DNA from: Chaetoceros tenuissimus
Lineage: Eukaryota; Bacillariophyta; Thalassiosirophyceae; Chaetocerotales; Chaetocerotaceae
Length of the DNA stretch: 64,000 nucleotides
Direction: 5' to 3'
Assembly (NCBI GenBank): GCA_021927905.1
Contig: BLLK01000075.1
Span: 682,001-746,000, forward strand
The notes under the pieces are model-generated. The model was not told the DNA's origin and did no database searches. It worked only from the letters and a program-made list of their open reading frames with translations. A program made the translations under genes and the position numbers. How positions within the stretch are numbered: the stretch's first letter is position 1; each line of letters opens with the position of its first letter. Shown piece by piece: positions 10,172 to 22,200 of this stretch.

Positions 10172-13100
10172 ATGAGCGACCCATCCAAACCCCAAACATA
10201 CATCAAGAAGAATGTTGATGACGATAAGACCAGGGGAAGGATTCCTGAAGAGCCAAATCTTCTCTCGTCTCAACATGTGTCTTTCCAAGAATCGTCTTCA
10301 TCGTTGTTTCTTTCCTCCTCATCTAATGAATCCTCTAGTTCAGATGAATCAGATGTCTCATTGTATACACCAGCAAATGATAGATTGGAGAATATCCTCA
10401 AAAAGTCTACTTCTCGCAAGAATAAAGCCACCTCATCTGTGAATTTGAGACGAAATCATTCTATCCATAGCAGGAATGCACGTTCATTGGTAGGATGGCA
10501 ACTATGTAAAAATGGTAGATTCAAAGCAAGAGTCTTCTATAACGGGAAAGTAATTCAGTTTGGAAGTTTTCTATTAAAGGCTGATGCTGCCGAGATGTAT
10601 GACAGAGTTCGTGCTATTATTGAAGAAGGAAGTTGTGACGATCTAGAAGCTACTGCTCAAATCCAAGTGGCTTCGATGAAGACACGATACATGTCTAGAA
10701 ATTTCTATACGGAGCAAGAGTATATTGTATCTAGAACAGGAGAATTGGTAGAGATGGCTCGACTTAGTGCTGAAACTTTAGGTGAACTCTTGATTGAATC
10801 AAAGCCAGCGTTTCTAACAAAAGAAGAGATTCTATATAGATTGCGTGGATTACATAGACGTAACCGTGTGAAAGAAGAAATAGAAGGAGGAAATAATAAA
10901 GCTGTTCCATCAGTCATTTCAAGCAATCATACTGATGGTGACAATACTGCTGTTTCTGCTACTTTTTGTCCAGAATCCCCGAGCCAGTCTGTTGGCGTTC
11001 CATCTACTGATACTGCGGCAACTCCGAACAAGTCTATTGAATATATTGCGAGACGTCCTCCTTTTGAGGTAAGACACCCAAAAGTTACTATGTTTGAATT
11101 TACATCACTTGAAATATTGATTCACAAATATTTTCACTTTCTCTGACAAGGTGGTCACTGCATCTCCGCCATCAACTCGAAATGCTTTTGCAAAGGAATC
11201 GCCTACGAATGACGAATCTAAAAATATAAACAATTTTTCGGAGATGGCAAACTTAGATAATGCATTCTATCCACATCCGAGCACAAAGTTTCATAATATC
11301 TCGGAATCGTCAGAAATTGACTATAATGAGGGAGCTTTAGATTCATTCCAAGAAGGAGACAAAAAACTTCCTGCTGATGACGGCTCTCAAGTAGAGAAGG
11401 CAGTGATTCATCAAGTTGCCTCCAATGTCGGACCGTCATCTGCCTCGAAGTCAGAAGACCACGACCAAGAAGCAAGACTTCCTGATGAGCATACTGCTCA
11501 TGATAGCTCTGGAGTAGAAGAGGCTGTTTTTCAACAAGTTTCCTTCAATGATGGACCTTCATCAGCTTCGAAGTCAGACCAAGACCAAGATCTCTTGTCG
11601 TTAGAAGGTATTCAAGAACAGAGGCTTTGTGATGTTATAATGGCATGTGATACGCCAAGAGCCTCAAGATCTAGATCCAAAGGGGTTCCTTATAGCGAAA
11701 ACCTACTTTCTAGGAATAACATTGACTATTCATTTTGGCAAAGTATAAAGGCTAGGGAAAATGTGAAATCTACTACCAGTTCTTCACATCAAAAGCATTG
11801 TTGCGATGATGATATTGACTCAGACGACTCATTACGGGATGCATACAATATTTTAATGGGTGGATATGATGGTGAAAGTTATAGTAGTGAAAGTGATTTG
11901 TCGGACTCAAGCTTATCTGATGATTCAAGTCTTGATCAGGATGACTACAGTATTGTTGTTTCTGAAGCAAATGAATCGCATCCACGTAACCGAAGCACGA
12001 ATAAAAGAACGTATGTACCTTCTTCTTCAAATTTCAAGGCGAAAAAAGTCTTTCGAAAAAGGAATAAGAATGACAGTAGTCGTCGCAGAAAGAAGCAGAA
12101 ACGAAAACATTTAACAAAACGTAAGAGATCTAACCCTACCAAACGCCGCAATACAGTCTCAAGCCGTGAAATTCAATCCCCATTCTTCCGTCAGCCATCT
12201 TTTCGTGTTGGGTCTCAACAAGGTGGACATTCCTGTTACCCTTTAAATCCAAGAGATAAGTCTCATAGGTAGGTACCAACAGTAATCCTTGATAACAACA
12301 TTGCAAATGTTTCACTCATCCCATTTGATCATTTAGTATGTGGGTTCATATATTGGATTCGTCATTGCTATATTTTGAAAGAAAAGGAAATGAGGAGTTA
12401 TCAAAGATTCACCGTGATCAATCTGGACAGTACATTCTTGTCTCTAGAAAAGAGGTGGATAGTAAAGGGAGCTATTTGTTCGGTCCAAGAAATAAATTTG
12501 AATATATGTATGCTCAAGAGAATGTGACGTCGGAGTCTTCAGATAGTAGCATTTCAATAGTTGAGCTTTTGGAGTCTCTTGGAGATTTTGCAAAGCTGAC
12601 TACTCGCAAGGTAGTCTCTCGTTTAGAGTTATTCCAGTCTCCAGCCCATCAGGTAGGAGTTGACGCACAAGGTGAAAAGAAGTTTCTTATAAGAGAATTC
12701 GACAGTAGTTTGGTCGAAGAAATCGAAGATGATGGTCACGAGGTAAGTTGATCGTCTATTTACATATGAATATAACTCAATTCAAGCACTTTATTTAAAT
12801 CATTTCATGTTTCATTTGATAAACATTATAGGGATGCGGCTATATCTCCGAGGTAGGTAGCAGTTTATACTATGTATTCTTGACCTCTTTTTCTCTAACG
12901 TGAATATACTCCATAGAAATTTCTCTCTAGTCTTTTCACTAGAGAATCAGCGCAAAACATTATCTCGCTACAAGTTCGACTATTCATTCCAACCAGGGGC
13001 ATATTCAAGGTGAGAAATGATAAACAGTGGTATAATACTCCTATAATCTTCCACTCATGTCCAACTTTACCAATCAGGGTATGCTAATGAAACAAAGAAA

Positions 13101-14364
13101 TGTAAGCTACAATATATATCTTTGCATAGAAGATCTTGTGTCACTTTCTCATTGATTTTTTTCCAAATAGGCGAAGGCGTCTATTTGTCTGCCAACATCA
13201 ATGAAAAAAGTAGACAAATCAAAGAAACCAAGAAATAAGAATGCTTGCATAGTCGTATGTAAAGCAGGTGTAGATCCGAGCAAAAATGCAAAACAAATTG
13301 CTAAATTACCACATGTTGATAAAGGTTAGTTCTTGATAATATACAAAAATAAAATTTATTCGAACCGCTTAGATAACAGACTAACATCTATGTCTTTTGA
13401 TAAGATGCCTCTGGACCTGCAAAATCTTTTGAAGTGAAAAAATTAAGTAAGATGCTGATCAGACTGTTGGTGGCGATAGGAGTTCCGAGAAAAGTTGTAG
13501 ATCGATATGTGAATCGATCAGCTTTCAGATCACACGAGCAAGAAAAAAAGGGCAAATTCCATCTACATCATGCCTTTGTTAGAGGAGTAGCTGATCCTAC
13601 GTCAAATCGATCAATGGAACCCAACACTATTTTCATATCAGGTAAGATTCTGAAACGATAAGGAGCGGTCAAACGTAGTCTATCTTTTTGTTATATATTT
13701 GTAAGAAGAGCATCTAAATCTACCTTCTTGTTTCCCCACATTAGGCATTTCAAATTCTCTCAAACCATTTCCTGATGCAATTCTCATTACAAGATCACCT
13801 TGCATCAAAGCTACGGATATTCATTTGGTAAAGCTAGTAAAGAGCAAACCAGAAAAGATGTCGAGTGAAGACTATAAATGGCTTTGTGAGCTGCCATTTG
13901 GAGCTGTGATCTTTGGCTTTCCAAGAAAAGGCTGTCATACGATGCCGTCTGCAATAGCAAAAGGCGATCTTGATGGTGATCGATACTTTATCATATGGGA
14001 TGAGGAAATTCTTAAGCATTCTCAAGCTCCACTCCTTGTTGATAAGATACTTCCCTCTGATGAAAAAGATGAAAATACAAAAGAGGTTATAGATGATCCT
14101 GATTGGTTTACCAAAGCTCAAGATTTCATGGTAAATCCAGAAACAGGCTTGGTTGCAGCATTGATCGGTAAGCTTTACAAAGCATCAGAAAAAGCAGCAG
14201 ATGATGACGAGGACAACAAAATGATGAACGAAGATGCAATGGCTTTTGCCGATGCTTATTATGATGCCCTCGAGAATGCAAAACATGGCACAAAGATAAA
14301 GCTACCACAGCATCTCTGGCCAGAACTACCAGAAAAGTTTTGGAAATTTCTTGAACCGATCTAA
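10172..14364 (+). CDS. Cellular RNA-dependent RNA polymerase with AP2-like N-terminal domain
   Basis: My model has nine exons: 10172-11068, 11151-12268, 12337-12742, 12832-12852, 12917-13009, 13078-13101, 13171-13324, 13405-13641 and 13745-14364. It is in frame throughout, giving 1189 residues. Two microexons are 21 and 24 bases. Residues about 105-152 resemble an AP2 DNA-binding domain (GRFKARVFYNGKVIQFGSF..ADAAEMYDR). Residues 300-672 are low-complexity with a very basic patch near 595-632. The eukaryotic RdRP core starts near 802 (DGHEGCGYIS, then LQVRLFIPTRGIFKG and PTSMKK). It continues with TRSPCIKATDIHLV and FGFPRKGCHTMPSAIAKGDLDGDRY is split across the active site, with the Mg-binding DLDGD at 1058-1062 (13966-13980). 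Such enzymes make dsRNA for RNAi. The C-terminus after DLDGD is short. The AP2 part could be a separate gene ending near 12268; in-frame splicing favours one gene. Confidence 0.8.
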
Positions 14365-14665
14365 TCTTCTATTTTCCAAAAAAAGTGTCTAGTATTTAGT
14401 TTCTAAAATAGTACATTAACGTTTTAGTCCCATCTTGACATTATGACAGAGGAAATTAGCCAAGACACTGCCAGTCCCGTATGGAGTTCATTCAAAATGA
14501 AAAACGGAAAAAATGTACACCAACGTCGAAAACAACACAAACAACCTTTCTTCACAACATAATCACATAAAAATTCAATACCTATTTCACGCAACACAAC
14601 TACAACAATCAACACTCAGTTCTAGGTATTCACATACCTAGTGTGATGCAGCCTCTTTTGTGTAA

Positions 14666-14740
14666 TGTTCAATATGGTCACTTTGGTGTTCTACTTCTTG
14701 AATGCAACCCTGACCGAAGGCATTACAAAAGCAAGAGAAA
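14666..14740. repeat. Direct repeat, first copy
   Basis: About 75 bases starting tgttcaatatggtcactttg and ending gcaagagaaa. It is repeated at 14986-15057 with near-identity apart from a 4-base gap. It lies inside the gap between the RdRP and DNMT3-like genes. Confidence 0.8.
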
Positions 14741-14985
14741 CTGTATCGCACCACTGAGCCACCATCTGAACAGACATAACCTTGCTCCATACCCTTGTCT
14801 AAAAAGCAACAACCAACAGCGCAATAATGCCTCCAATCACAACAGCATAAAATACAAATATACAATATAATGCATCTAGAAAATGAAGATCTCAACTCCA
14901 TAAGGGACAAGGTTTGAAATAGGTATTCCAACACCTATGTGAGGTATTTCAACACCTGTGCAAAAGACTTCTTATGTTTTTGTAC

Positions 14986-15057
14986 TGTTCAATATGGTCA
15001 CTTTGGTGTTCTACTTGAATGCAACCCTGACCGAAGGCATTACAAAAGCAAGAGAAA
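14986..15057. repeat. Direct repeat, second copy
   Basis: Second copy of the repeat at 14666-14740, 320 bases downstream, lacking four bases (cttg) after the ttctactt segment. The flanks also share AACACC/GGTATT motifs, so the repeated unit may be longer and more diverged outside this core. Confidence 0.8.
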
Positions 15058-15443
15058 GCATTGCACCCCTCAGCCATGTTCCTTCCGCACGCCCAAGTGA
15101 CTCTACTTTTCCGTCTGAATGTTGGGGGACTTTTCAAAGAGCTAGATTCTGATTTGCCAAACTATCGCTCATCATAGTCCATGCCAAGAGTATATAGAGA
15201 GAACTGCGCACCTTCAAGCACGGCTGAAATAGGCACAGAAGACAGACAAAGATGACTGGATCCTTCTTGGTAGAATCTACGTGACTGCTAACGATACTTC
15301 TGATGCACACTTGGATCTCGCCAATGCTGACTTAACTGAACTTTACTGGCAATGCCACTTGATTAAAAAGAAGCTGCAAAATAGATGGCGAAGTTATGAT
15401 GAACAACTTTTTTAGTAATAATATCAATAACCTAAAAAACAAA

Positions 15444-15489
15444 GAATTCAGGGCAAGGAATGAGAATTAATATTCCCTGCCCTGAATTC
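15444..15489. repeat. Long perfect-looking hairpin (18-base arms)
   Basis: The left arm gaattcagggcaaggaat and the right arm attccctgccctgaattc match at 17 of 18 positions around a 10-base AT-rich loop. A related hairpin with 12-base arms is at 55322-55357, with the same left arm (agggcaaggaat). It could be the terminal hairpin of a degraded element, or a transcribed stem-loop. Confidence 0.75.
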
Positions 15490-16157
15490 GTAAAGGGCTG
15501 GTCTAAGATATTTTTGTACTCGATTGAAGGTGGATAAAATCGAGACGCCACATCCGTGAGGGATGGTGGTGCTGATCATGTGACGAAAGAAGTAATACGT
15601 TGCATTGTTCATGCACTTTTATATACGTTGTTATTGATGTCCATGATATTGAAGATAACTTCTAGACTTGATACACGAGAATGGTATTAATTTAGATTAT
15701 TCTGTTTCTAGGAAGAATCATGAGACGCAAGTGACATCATTGGAGAAGAATTTTGAGTAAAACCTTGGCAGAGGATGTCATGAACTGTTCTTAAAAAAGG
15801 ATGCGATGAGACTTCACGAAATGTAACTGAATGAAGTCATTTCAATATGCATAAAAAGCGTTTCATTTGTAAAAGCGAGAGAGTTTTAGTCTCCCATCTT
15901 TCTTGTTCCACTGATGTTCAGACACATTTGTAAAGAATATGATCTCAAGACAGAAGCTGAACCTTCCACTGCATCTGTATGCCTTCGATAAAGTCCACCT
16001 AAATATGCATATAATAATTCCGATAAGCTAGCATCTAAAGCTGGTGCCGCTTTCACCAATTCTCTAGGTGAATCTTTGGCGACCTTCTTTCTCTGCGGAG
16101 ACTAACTTGTCACTTTAAATACTTTATGGGTACTTCAGTAGAATTATACAATATAAA

Positions 16158-19046
16158 TCAAATCCAGTCACCTTCACTGCTATCATCGCTTTTTGCTTTC
16201 TCAACCTGCAGATTCTTTTCATTCTCTGTATTTTCCTCGGCATTTGCATCCTCAGGATCAGGATGGTTAGCTTCATTAGTATTGCCAACTTCAGAATTGG
16301 TGGTAGTATCATCACTTGCGTCGACATCAACTGATTCTGCGTTAGTTTTTTCGATGTCACTGTAGGCTGTGGAAATAGAAACAACGGTTTAAGAAACTTT
16401 GTGTTGTAAAAGTAATTGTAGAGTAAAAGAAACTTACGTGGCCAAGGGTACTCATAGTCAAATCCGTCGTAGGTTCGAAACAAAGCAGGTGTGCGATACA
16501 TCTCTCTTATACCTTTGAAGATATGCTCAACAACTGGGACACTCCATCCTATAAGATAACTCACGTGAGACAAAGAGCATGAACGAAATATATACATGAA
16601 TTGCACTACACTGGACTTACCGTTACCAATCAAATGCTTACAGTATTCTTCTTCGTCATAGTAACTCAGAACTTTCCGCCCTTCTGCTGGAGCTGATATC
16701 ATTACTTGAAAGAAAGGCGCCTCGCCATATTTCTCTTTGACTTTAAAGTTGCACTTCTTCACAAAGTGCCACAATGAGCGATCAAGATAGGACTGTTGGA
16801 TACAAGCTTACACGTTAGAAACGCAGAATATAACTTAGATTTGATACCAATCGACGCACCTTATAAGTCTTGCCTAGATTCATCTCTGGATAGAGAAATC
16901 CATTCTGCGCAATCTCTCGAAAGAGCTCCTTCATTGCCTTTGACACATATCCTTCCGGAAGGCCCATCATTATCTCTCGTTCCTTCACTGAATATGTCGA
17001 CTTGAGATATCGCCCATCTTCAGTTGGCTTCACCTTCGTCATTCTTTCGTCATCAATTCTTGTGCGTGACGCCATTGAAGTGTTTGCCTAACAAACGAAG
17101 TATGTAGGTGTAAGATATATACAAATTTAATTATGTATACATCAAAACATACCTTCCAAGTCATGTGTCCCTCCTCTCTTTCAGTAGCAACAACAGAAGC
17201 AGCCATAACCCAACCATCGTCTAGAAGAAGTCTAGGGGTAGCAAGATCTGTTGCCACAGTAGTTGTAACCAAATCAGTTTTATGTACTCCTGTTTCGTTT
17301 GTTGGATCAGTATCGGCGTCATTAGCTGCATCGACATTGGTTGCTATTGTATCAGACTCCGTTTCCTTGTTCTCTTCTTCCTTCTCTGTTCTCGTTGTAG
17401 GTGGCATCTACCGTATGAAATTGTTGAGAAGTTGCTCATAATAATAGAACTATGGAGCGATAAGACTTACATTAGTCCAGTAAAATCTATTCCTTGCCAT
17501 GGGACTGAAATCTTTTCCATCGAGTTGAATTGGCGGTAGCCCATGTTCATCGCGTTGACGGTAATAGGTGCTGACATTATCCGAATCTTTAAAGAGCACA
17601 TTTTCCGACATGAATAATACTGGGTATTCCCTATTTTTCCGCTTAAATTGCAAATCATTCATGTCACTAATAAGAAGACCTACTTTAGGGAGGTAGCTTG
17701 ATAGAAGTTGGTAAGAATGGATCGTTTACATGGCTGATGAAAATCGTTTTGCTGCCTCACCTCGCATTGTAATTTTCACGACTTCTATATGCGTTGACTT
17801 CACTGTAGTTCTGACAAGGGGCTCCTGTGTGCATTTTTAGTATATGAAATACGGAATCATTATTATCATGCTGTCTTCTTGCATGCAGTCACATGAATAC
17901 TTACCTGCTACAACCAGATCAAAAGGACCGTGTTCATCAATCAATTTCCACAAGAATTTAGTACACATTGTTTTTGTATCGTTCTCTCCACCATAAATAT
18001 CCTCAAATGACTCGATATAAATATGATCAATGTCATCGTCCTTGTGATTGAACTTACTCACATACACAGCAACTGGATCATGTTCTACATGTACCATTTT
18101 TGCAATTGGAAGTTTCAATTTCTTGAGGACGACTGCAGCGGTTCCTATTCCTGAAAACAGATCAAGCACAATAAGCGGATGATCAAGCTCCTTCTTTTCA
18201 ATCCTTTGATGATACTGCTCTTTCACAGTCATCTATAACAAGATTTATGAGAATAGAAACAAAGAATATTGGAGCTCATCGTATTTCTGGACTCACATAA
18301 TCTGGATAAGTTTCAATTTTCCAATTCCATTTATCTAGTACATCACGAAAGTCGTCATTGTGTCGTTGTACTTCCTTTCTCCGTTCACTGTTGTACAATC
18401 TTTGTATGTCACTCAACGGTTTAGCCTCTTCTAATTTCTTCTCACAAGTGTGCGACTTCACTAAATAAAATTAGGTCAGTTGAAAAAGAAATTGATATTT
18501 CAATCACACCTCGAAATCAAATGGTCTACTTGTCAACTTACAAATGGCTTCTGTCATAGGACTGAGATAGTCGTTGTGCCTTTCATTAAACTTGTGGCAG
18601 CAGCCTCTATGATATAAATAAGTATTGCCCTCAGGTGCAGAGTTTCCACAGTTGTTCATCACAAGAACTCCCCAGTCAGGGTCTATGTATCTGTTGACAG
18701 TCGCATCTGTACAGTTGCATTTCAAACAGCATATAGCATAGCGAGGAAAAATAACACATTCATCTGAAAAATAGGCAGGCAACCATTCTTCCTTCAGCAC
18801 ATCACTCATAGAATCATCGAATTCATTAGATGGAGGCGGATCATTTTTGAGAGGGTCAATCTCCTCATTCTTTACAGGGCTAGTTGCAACATTTTGCTTC
18901 TTCTCCGCTGGTTTATGAGGAGGGCTTTCCGGTGCGTTCCTTTTTAGATCGGCTTCATCATCTGACGAATCAAAAGATAGACCATTCATTTCTAAAGAAT
19001 AGATTTGAATTTCTTTCTTGAATATTTTGTTTTTTGCCACTTTCAA
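16158..19046 (-). CDS. DNMT3-like cytosine-5 DNA methyltransferase
   Basis: My model has ten exons: 19046-18542, 18460-18297, 18232-17905, 17824-17761, 17696-17471, 17407-17153, 17087-16860, 16792-16621, 16548-16438 and 16366-16158. It is in frame, giving 753 residues. It transfers methyl from S-adenosylmethionine to cytosine. Motif I is LDLFSGIG (246-253) and motif IV is GAPCQNYS with catalytic Cys336 (codon 17814-17816). Motif VI is SENV (Glu385) and motif VIII is RNRFYWTN. The C-terminal WSVPVVEHIF closely matches the end of animal DNMT3 (motif X). Residues about 95-170 are Cys/His-rich, in the place of the ADD domain but not a clear one. No PWWP domain is seen. A Thr/Glu-rich insert precedes the target-recognition region and the tail (685-753) is acidic. 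The exon 4 to 5 acceptor (17696) is my choice to keep motif VI in frame. It is head-to-head with the Argonaute gene. Confidence 0.85.
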
Positions 19047-19286
19047 CTTGATATGATGTGATATAAGCAGCAGCTTAGTTTTGATTGTTCCTCGATCCCT
19101 CGTCTTTTTGTATAATTGCTATTTTAGTGCTAAATGGCCTGTCCGCTTGTCAAGATACTTTTTTTTTTGGTGAGCAGCACAGTTGCAGCAGCCATCAGCA
19201 TCAGCGGCAATAATAATGAAGGACATCACATCCACATCACAGAATGAAAAGGCAATACTAATCACTACAATAAAAGTAACTAACAA
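19047..19286. promoter_or_regulatory. Shared divergent promoter region (DNMT3-like / Argonaute)
   Basis: Only 240 bases separate the two start codons, which point away from each other. The region holds a T-run (around 19161-19170) and a GCAGCA/CATCAGC-rich stretch (about 19175-19212). This is the smallest intergenic space between divergent genes in the window, so a bidirectional promoter is likely (inference). Confidence 0.45.
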
Positions 19287-22200
19287 ATGAGCTACCATCG
19301 TGACTATGATCGAGGACGTGATAGAGGAGGAGGGTATGGCGACAGAGGCTATGGTGGAGGAGGATATGGAGGGTAAGTAAATATACTAGCTAGCTCTTTC
19401 ATATGTTTAAGTTACCTAGTTAAGTCACTAGCTCACCTTCTATCTCCTTTCATCTATTTAGTGATCGTGATAGATCTAGAAGTAGGGATTATTTTGACAG
19501 AGGTGGAAGAGGCGGCGGGCGGTTTGGAGGCGGGAGAGGTGGAGGTAGAGGAGGAAGAGGTGGTAGAGGCCCACCTAGGCCAGTAGATTCTACGAGTGTC
19601 ATTACTAATTGTTTCGAGTAAGTTGTTTTCTACACATGTTTGTATATTTTTAATGACCAATGTCTCATGTATATTTATATATTTCAGAACTACCTTCAGA
19701 AATGACAAGATTGAAATTTTTGAGTTCGAAATAAGAATTTTCAAGGCAAAGAAACAAAAAGATGAAAAGTTTAAACCTCTGAAGGATGGGAATGGAAACT
19801 TTATTTATGAAAAAGGCAAACAAATCTTGAAACAAGATGAAGGAAGTAATCGAAAGTTTGAGGTTGAAAGTGGCGAGTTTAGTCGTAAGATCTTGCTCAA
19901 ATTATGGTGAGAATATTTTGTAGAATTTGAACTGGATATCAAATAGCAAACGCATCTAATCTGAATTCTTCTTCGCTAGCGATACTTTCTGGCAAAACCG
20001 TATATTTGTAGTGACTGACGGCTTTTCGAAGGCATATAGTCCTACAAAATTGTTTGATGAAGCGAGACGAGACTATCATATTATTGTGAAAGAAGATTGC
20101 GCCGAAGATGCTGAGTACGCCGAACGTGTTAGAAATGCCCATTTTCTCATTGAATTCAGAAAGGTTGGGAGAGATGGAAGAATTACCTACTACCCTAAGC
20201 AACTTGGGGATTTAATACAAGTTCGAACTTTCATGTCTGTACTCTACAGATCTGCATTGGAAAGCAGTGGCATGAAACTCTATGGCAAGAGCCCAAGAGT
20301 TGTGCATCTACCTGCAGACAGTCAAACAGAGTTTATAAAGAGCAGGAAACTCATGGACTTATTGCGTACTGTAAGTTGACTTTACTCAGATATTATTGAC
20401 TAGCTATTGTCTCTTATTTTTGACACAAATGTTGCTCAAAATTATAGGAACAAAAATATAGGCCTTCGATTGGAATTGTTGATCTCTTCCGAGCAAGTGC
20501 AGATGGAGCGAGTGCGACTGGACGGCTTTTTCTTAATCTTGACCAAGGTTAGTAATTGCAGTATCTAGCACAGCTTTTGATTTCAATAGTGTGACTTATT
20601 TACTATATCCATCCTGTGTAGCTGTGGAGTTTCGGATGAGAGGCACATTTCCTGGAGTACGAAATGATTGGATCCCACTTCTCCAGACATCAAATGGACG
20701 TTGTTCAATCGCTGATGTACCAATAAGTGATCCTCATCGCCCAATCGTTGATCAGGACTTGCAAAATAGGTAAGTCAATTCATTGATTAGTTACATGATG
20801 AAAGACATTCATTGATAGTTTATTTTTATTCCTTTCAAAAGAATTAAGTTAGCACTTTTGAAGCTGACAATTAATGTGAAGTATGAAGTCCCAATACCAA
20901 ATGGTGCAGCGGAGAGGTTGAAGCAGAAATTCCCTGATCGGGCAGAGGACTGGATTAATAATAGACTCAGTCGGAGTTATGGTTTGCAGGTGAGTTTATT
21001 TCATATGTCATTCAATATCTTTATTACGGTGGTTTATGGACACTAATGTCATTTCATAGGTTCGTCACAATCGTCGTATGCCTGCAAGAGGCGAGCAGCC
21101 AAAGCCAGGCAAAAGCAAACGAGTCGAAGAGGGGGAAGAGGAACTACCAAGTAAAGGGCTAGATAAAAATGTGATTGTAAGTATACACTACTGCTGTTCT
21201 TCACAAAGATCGACTTTATAATATGCTAACAAATCTGCACTTGATAGTGGAACCCAACTGATCCAAATGAGTACTCATTTATGTTTGGTCCTAAAGGAGA
21301 GGCAAAGCGACTTGTAACAGTTCCAGAATACTTTCGTGCGCGATGGGGGTTAACTCTACAATATCCTAATATGCCCCTTATCTATACTGGGTATGTATAG
21401 TTCACTTATGCAGTATGCATCATCATAGTAGCGATTCTAACTTGATATTTTTATCTCACAGAAAGCAGGAATGGTTTCCCATAGAATTCTTGTAGTAAGT
21501 ATTTTCACTGTGATATTCTCCTGAGTATTTGTCTTTCCAATTTCTCATAAACTTCATTGTATAGTCAAGGAGAAGCACCATTGAAAGAAAATGTTCAGAG
21601 GCCAAAAAATGTGCAATCGGTTCTTGCAGAGAACGATGAAATAGCTGGACATATTCGAATTCAGCACCTTTCATCATTATACAGATATATCCATAAGCAA
21701 CTACAGAGGTGAGTAGTTCCAGTATTCCATGAAGCCTTTGCTTTTGAATTCTTCGACAGTATGTTTAATACAATCATTTAATTTTCGTTTCCTTTAGAAA
21801 TGGTCTCGGTATTTCCCACGTATTGGAACAGTGAGTACTATCTCTATGATTTGTATATAACGTAATTGAACAGAATACGTACTTATTTCTTACACCTAAT
21901 CTAGGTATGGCATTGACATATCCAACAATCCGAAAACTGTGGAGGCAAAGGTCCTGCCCTTGCCGAGAGTATTTTTTGGGAGTCAAGAGGTCAGTGTCGG
22001 GAACGGAAGTTGGAACCTTCTTAATGTGAACTTTACTAGACCAGCGGACTTAGGTGCATTTGCAATTGCAGATTTCAGTGGCAGGCGAGCTGGAAGTAAC
22101 TTCATTTCAGAGTTTCTCCCCGTTGCAAGGAAACATGGAATGGCAACTCCACTTGAAGACAACATTAACCTTTCCAACATAGTGGAGGAATCGCGAGTTT

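Larger units (their letters stand above)
14365..16157. other. 1.8-kb gap with direct repeats and a long hairpin
   Basis: No intact gene seen. An approximately 75-base direct repeat occurs at 14666-14740 and 14986-15057 (shared core aatgcaaccctgaccgaagg). Short imperfect hairpins based on ggtattc/aacacc lie around 14622-14960. A strong hairpin sits at 15444-15489. The stretch 14440-15489 is similar in patches to 54440-55357, which suggests two decayed copies of a dispersed element. Around 15900-16110 there is a short open stretch with no start or clear homology, possibly a gene remnant. Confidence 0.5.

Noticed and set aside
14365-16157. A Dicer or small ORF gene between RdRP and DNMT3
   Set aside because: No RNase III or helicase motifs in any frame, and ORFs there are short and lie in repeats.
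16126-16365. Plus-strand 79-residue Ser-rich ORF
   Set aside because: It is antisense to the acidic last exon of the DNMT3-like gene.
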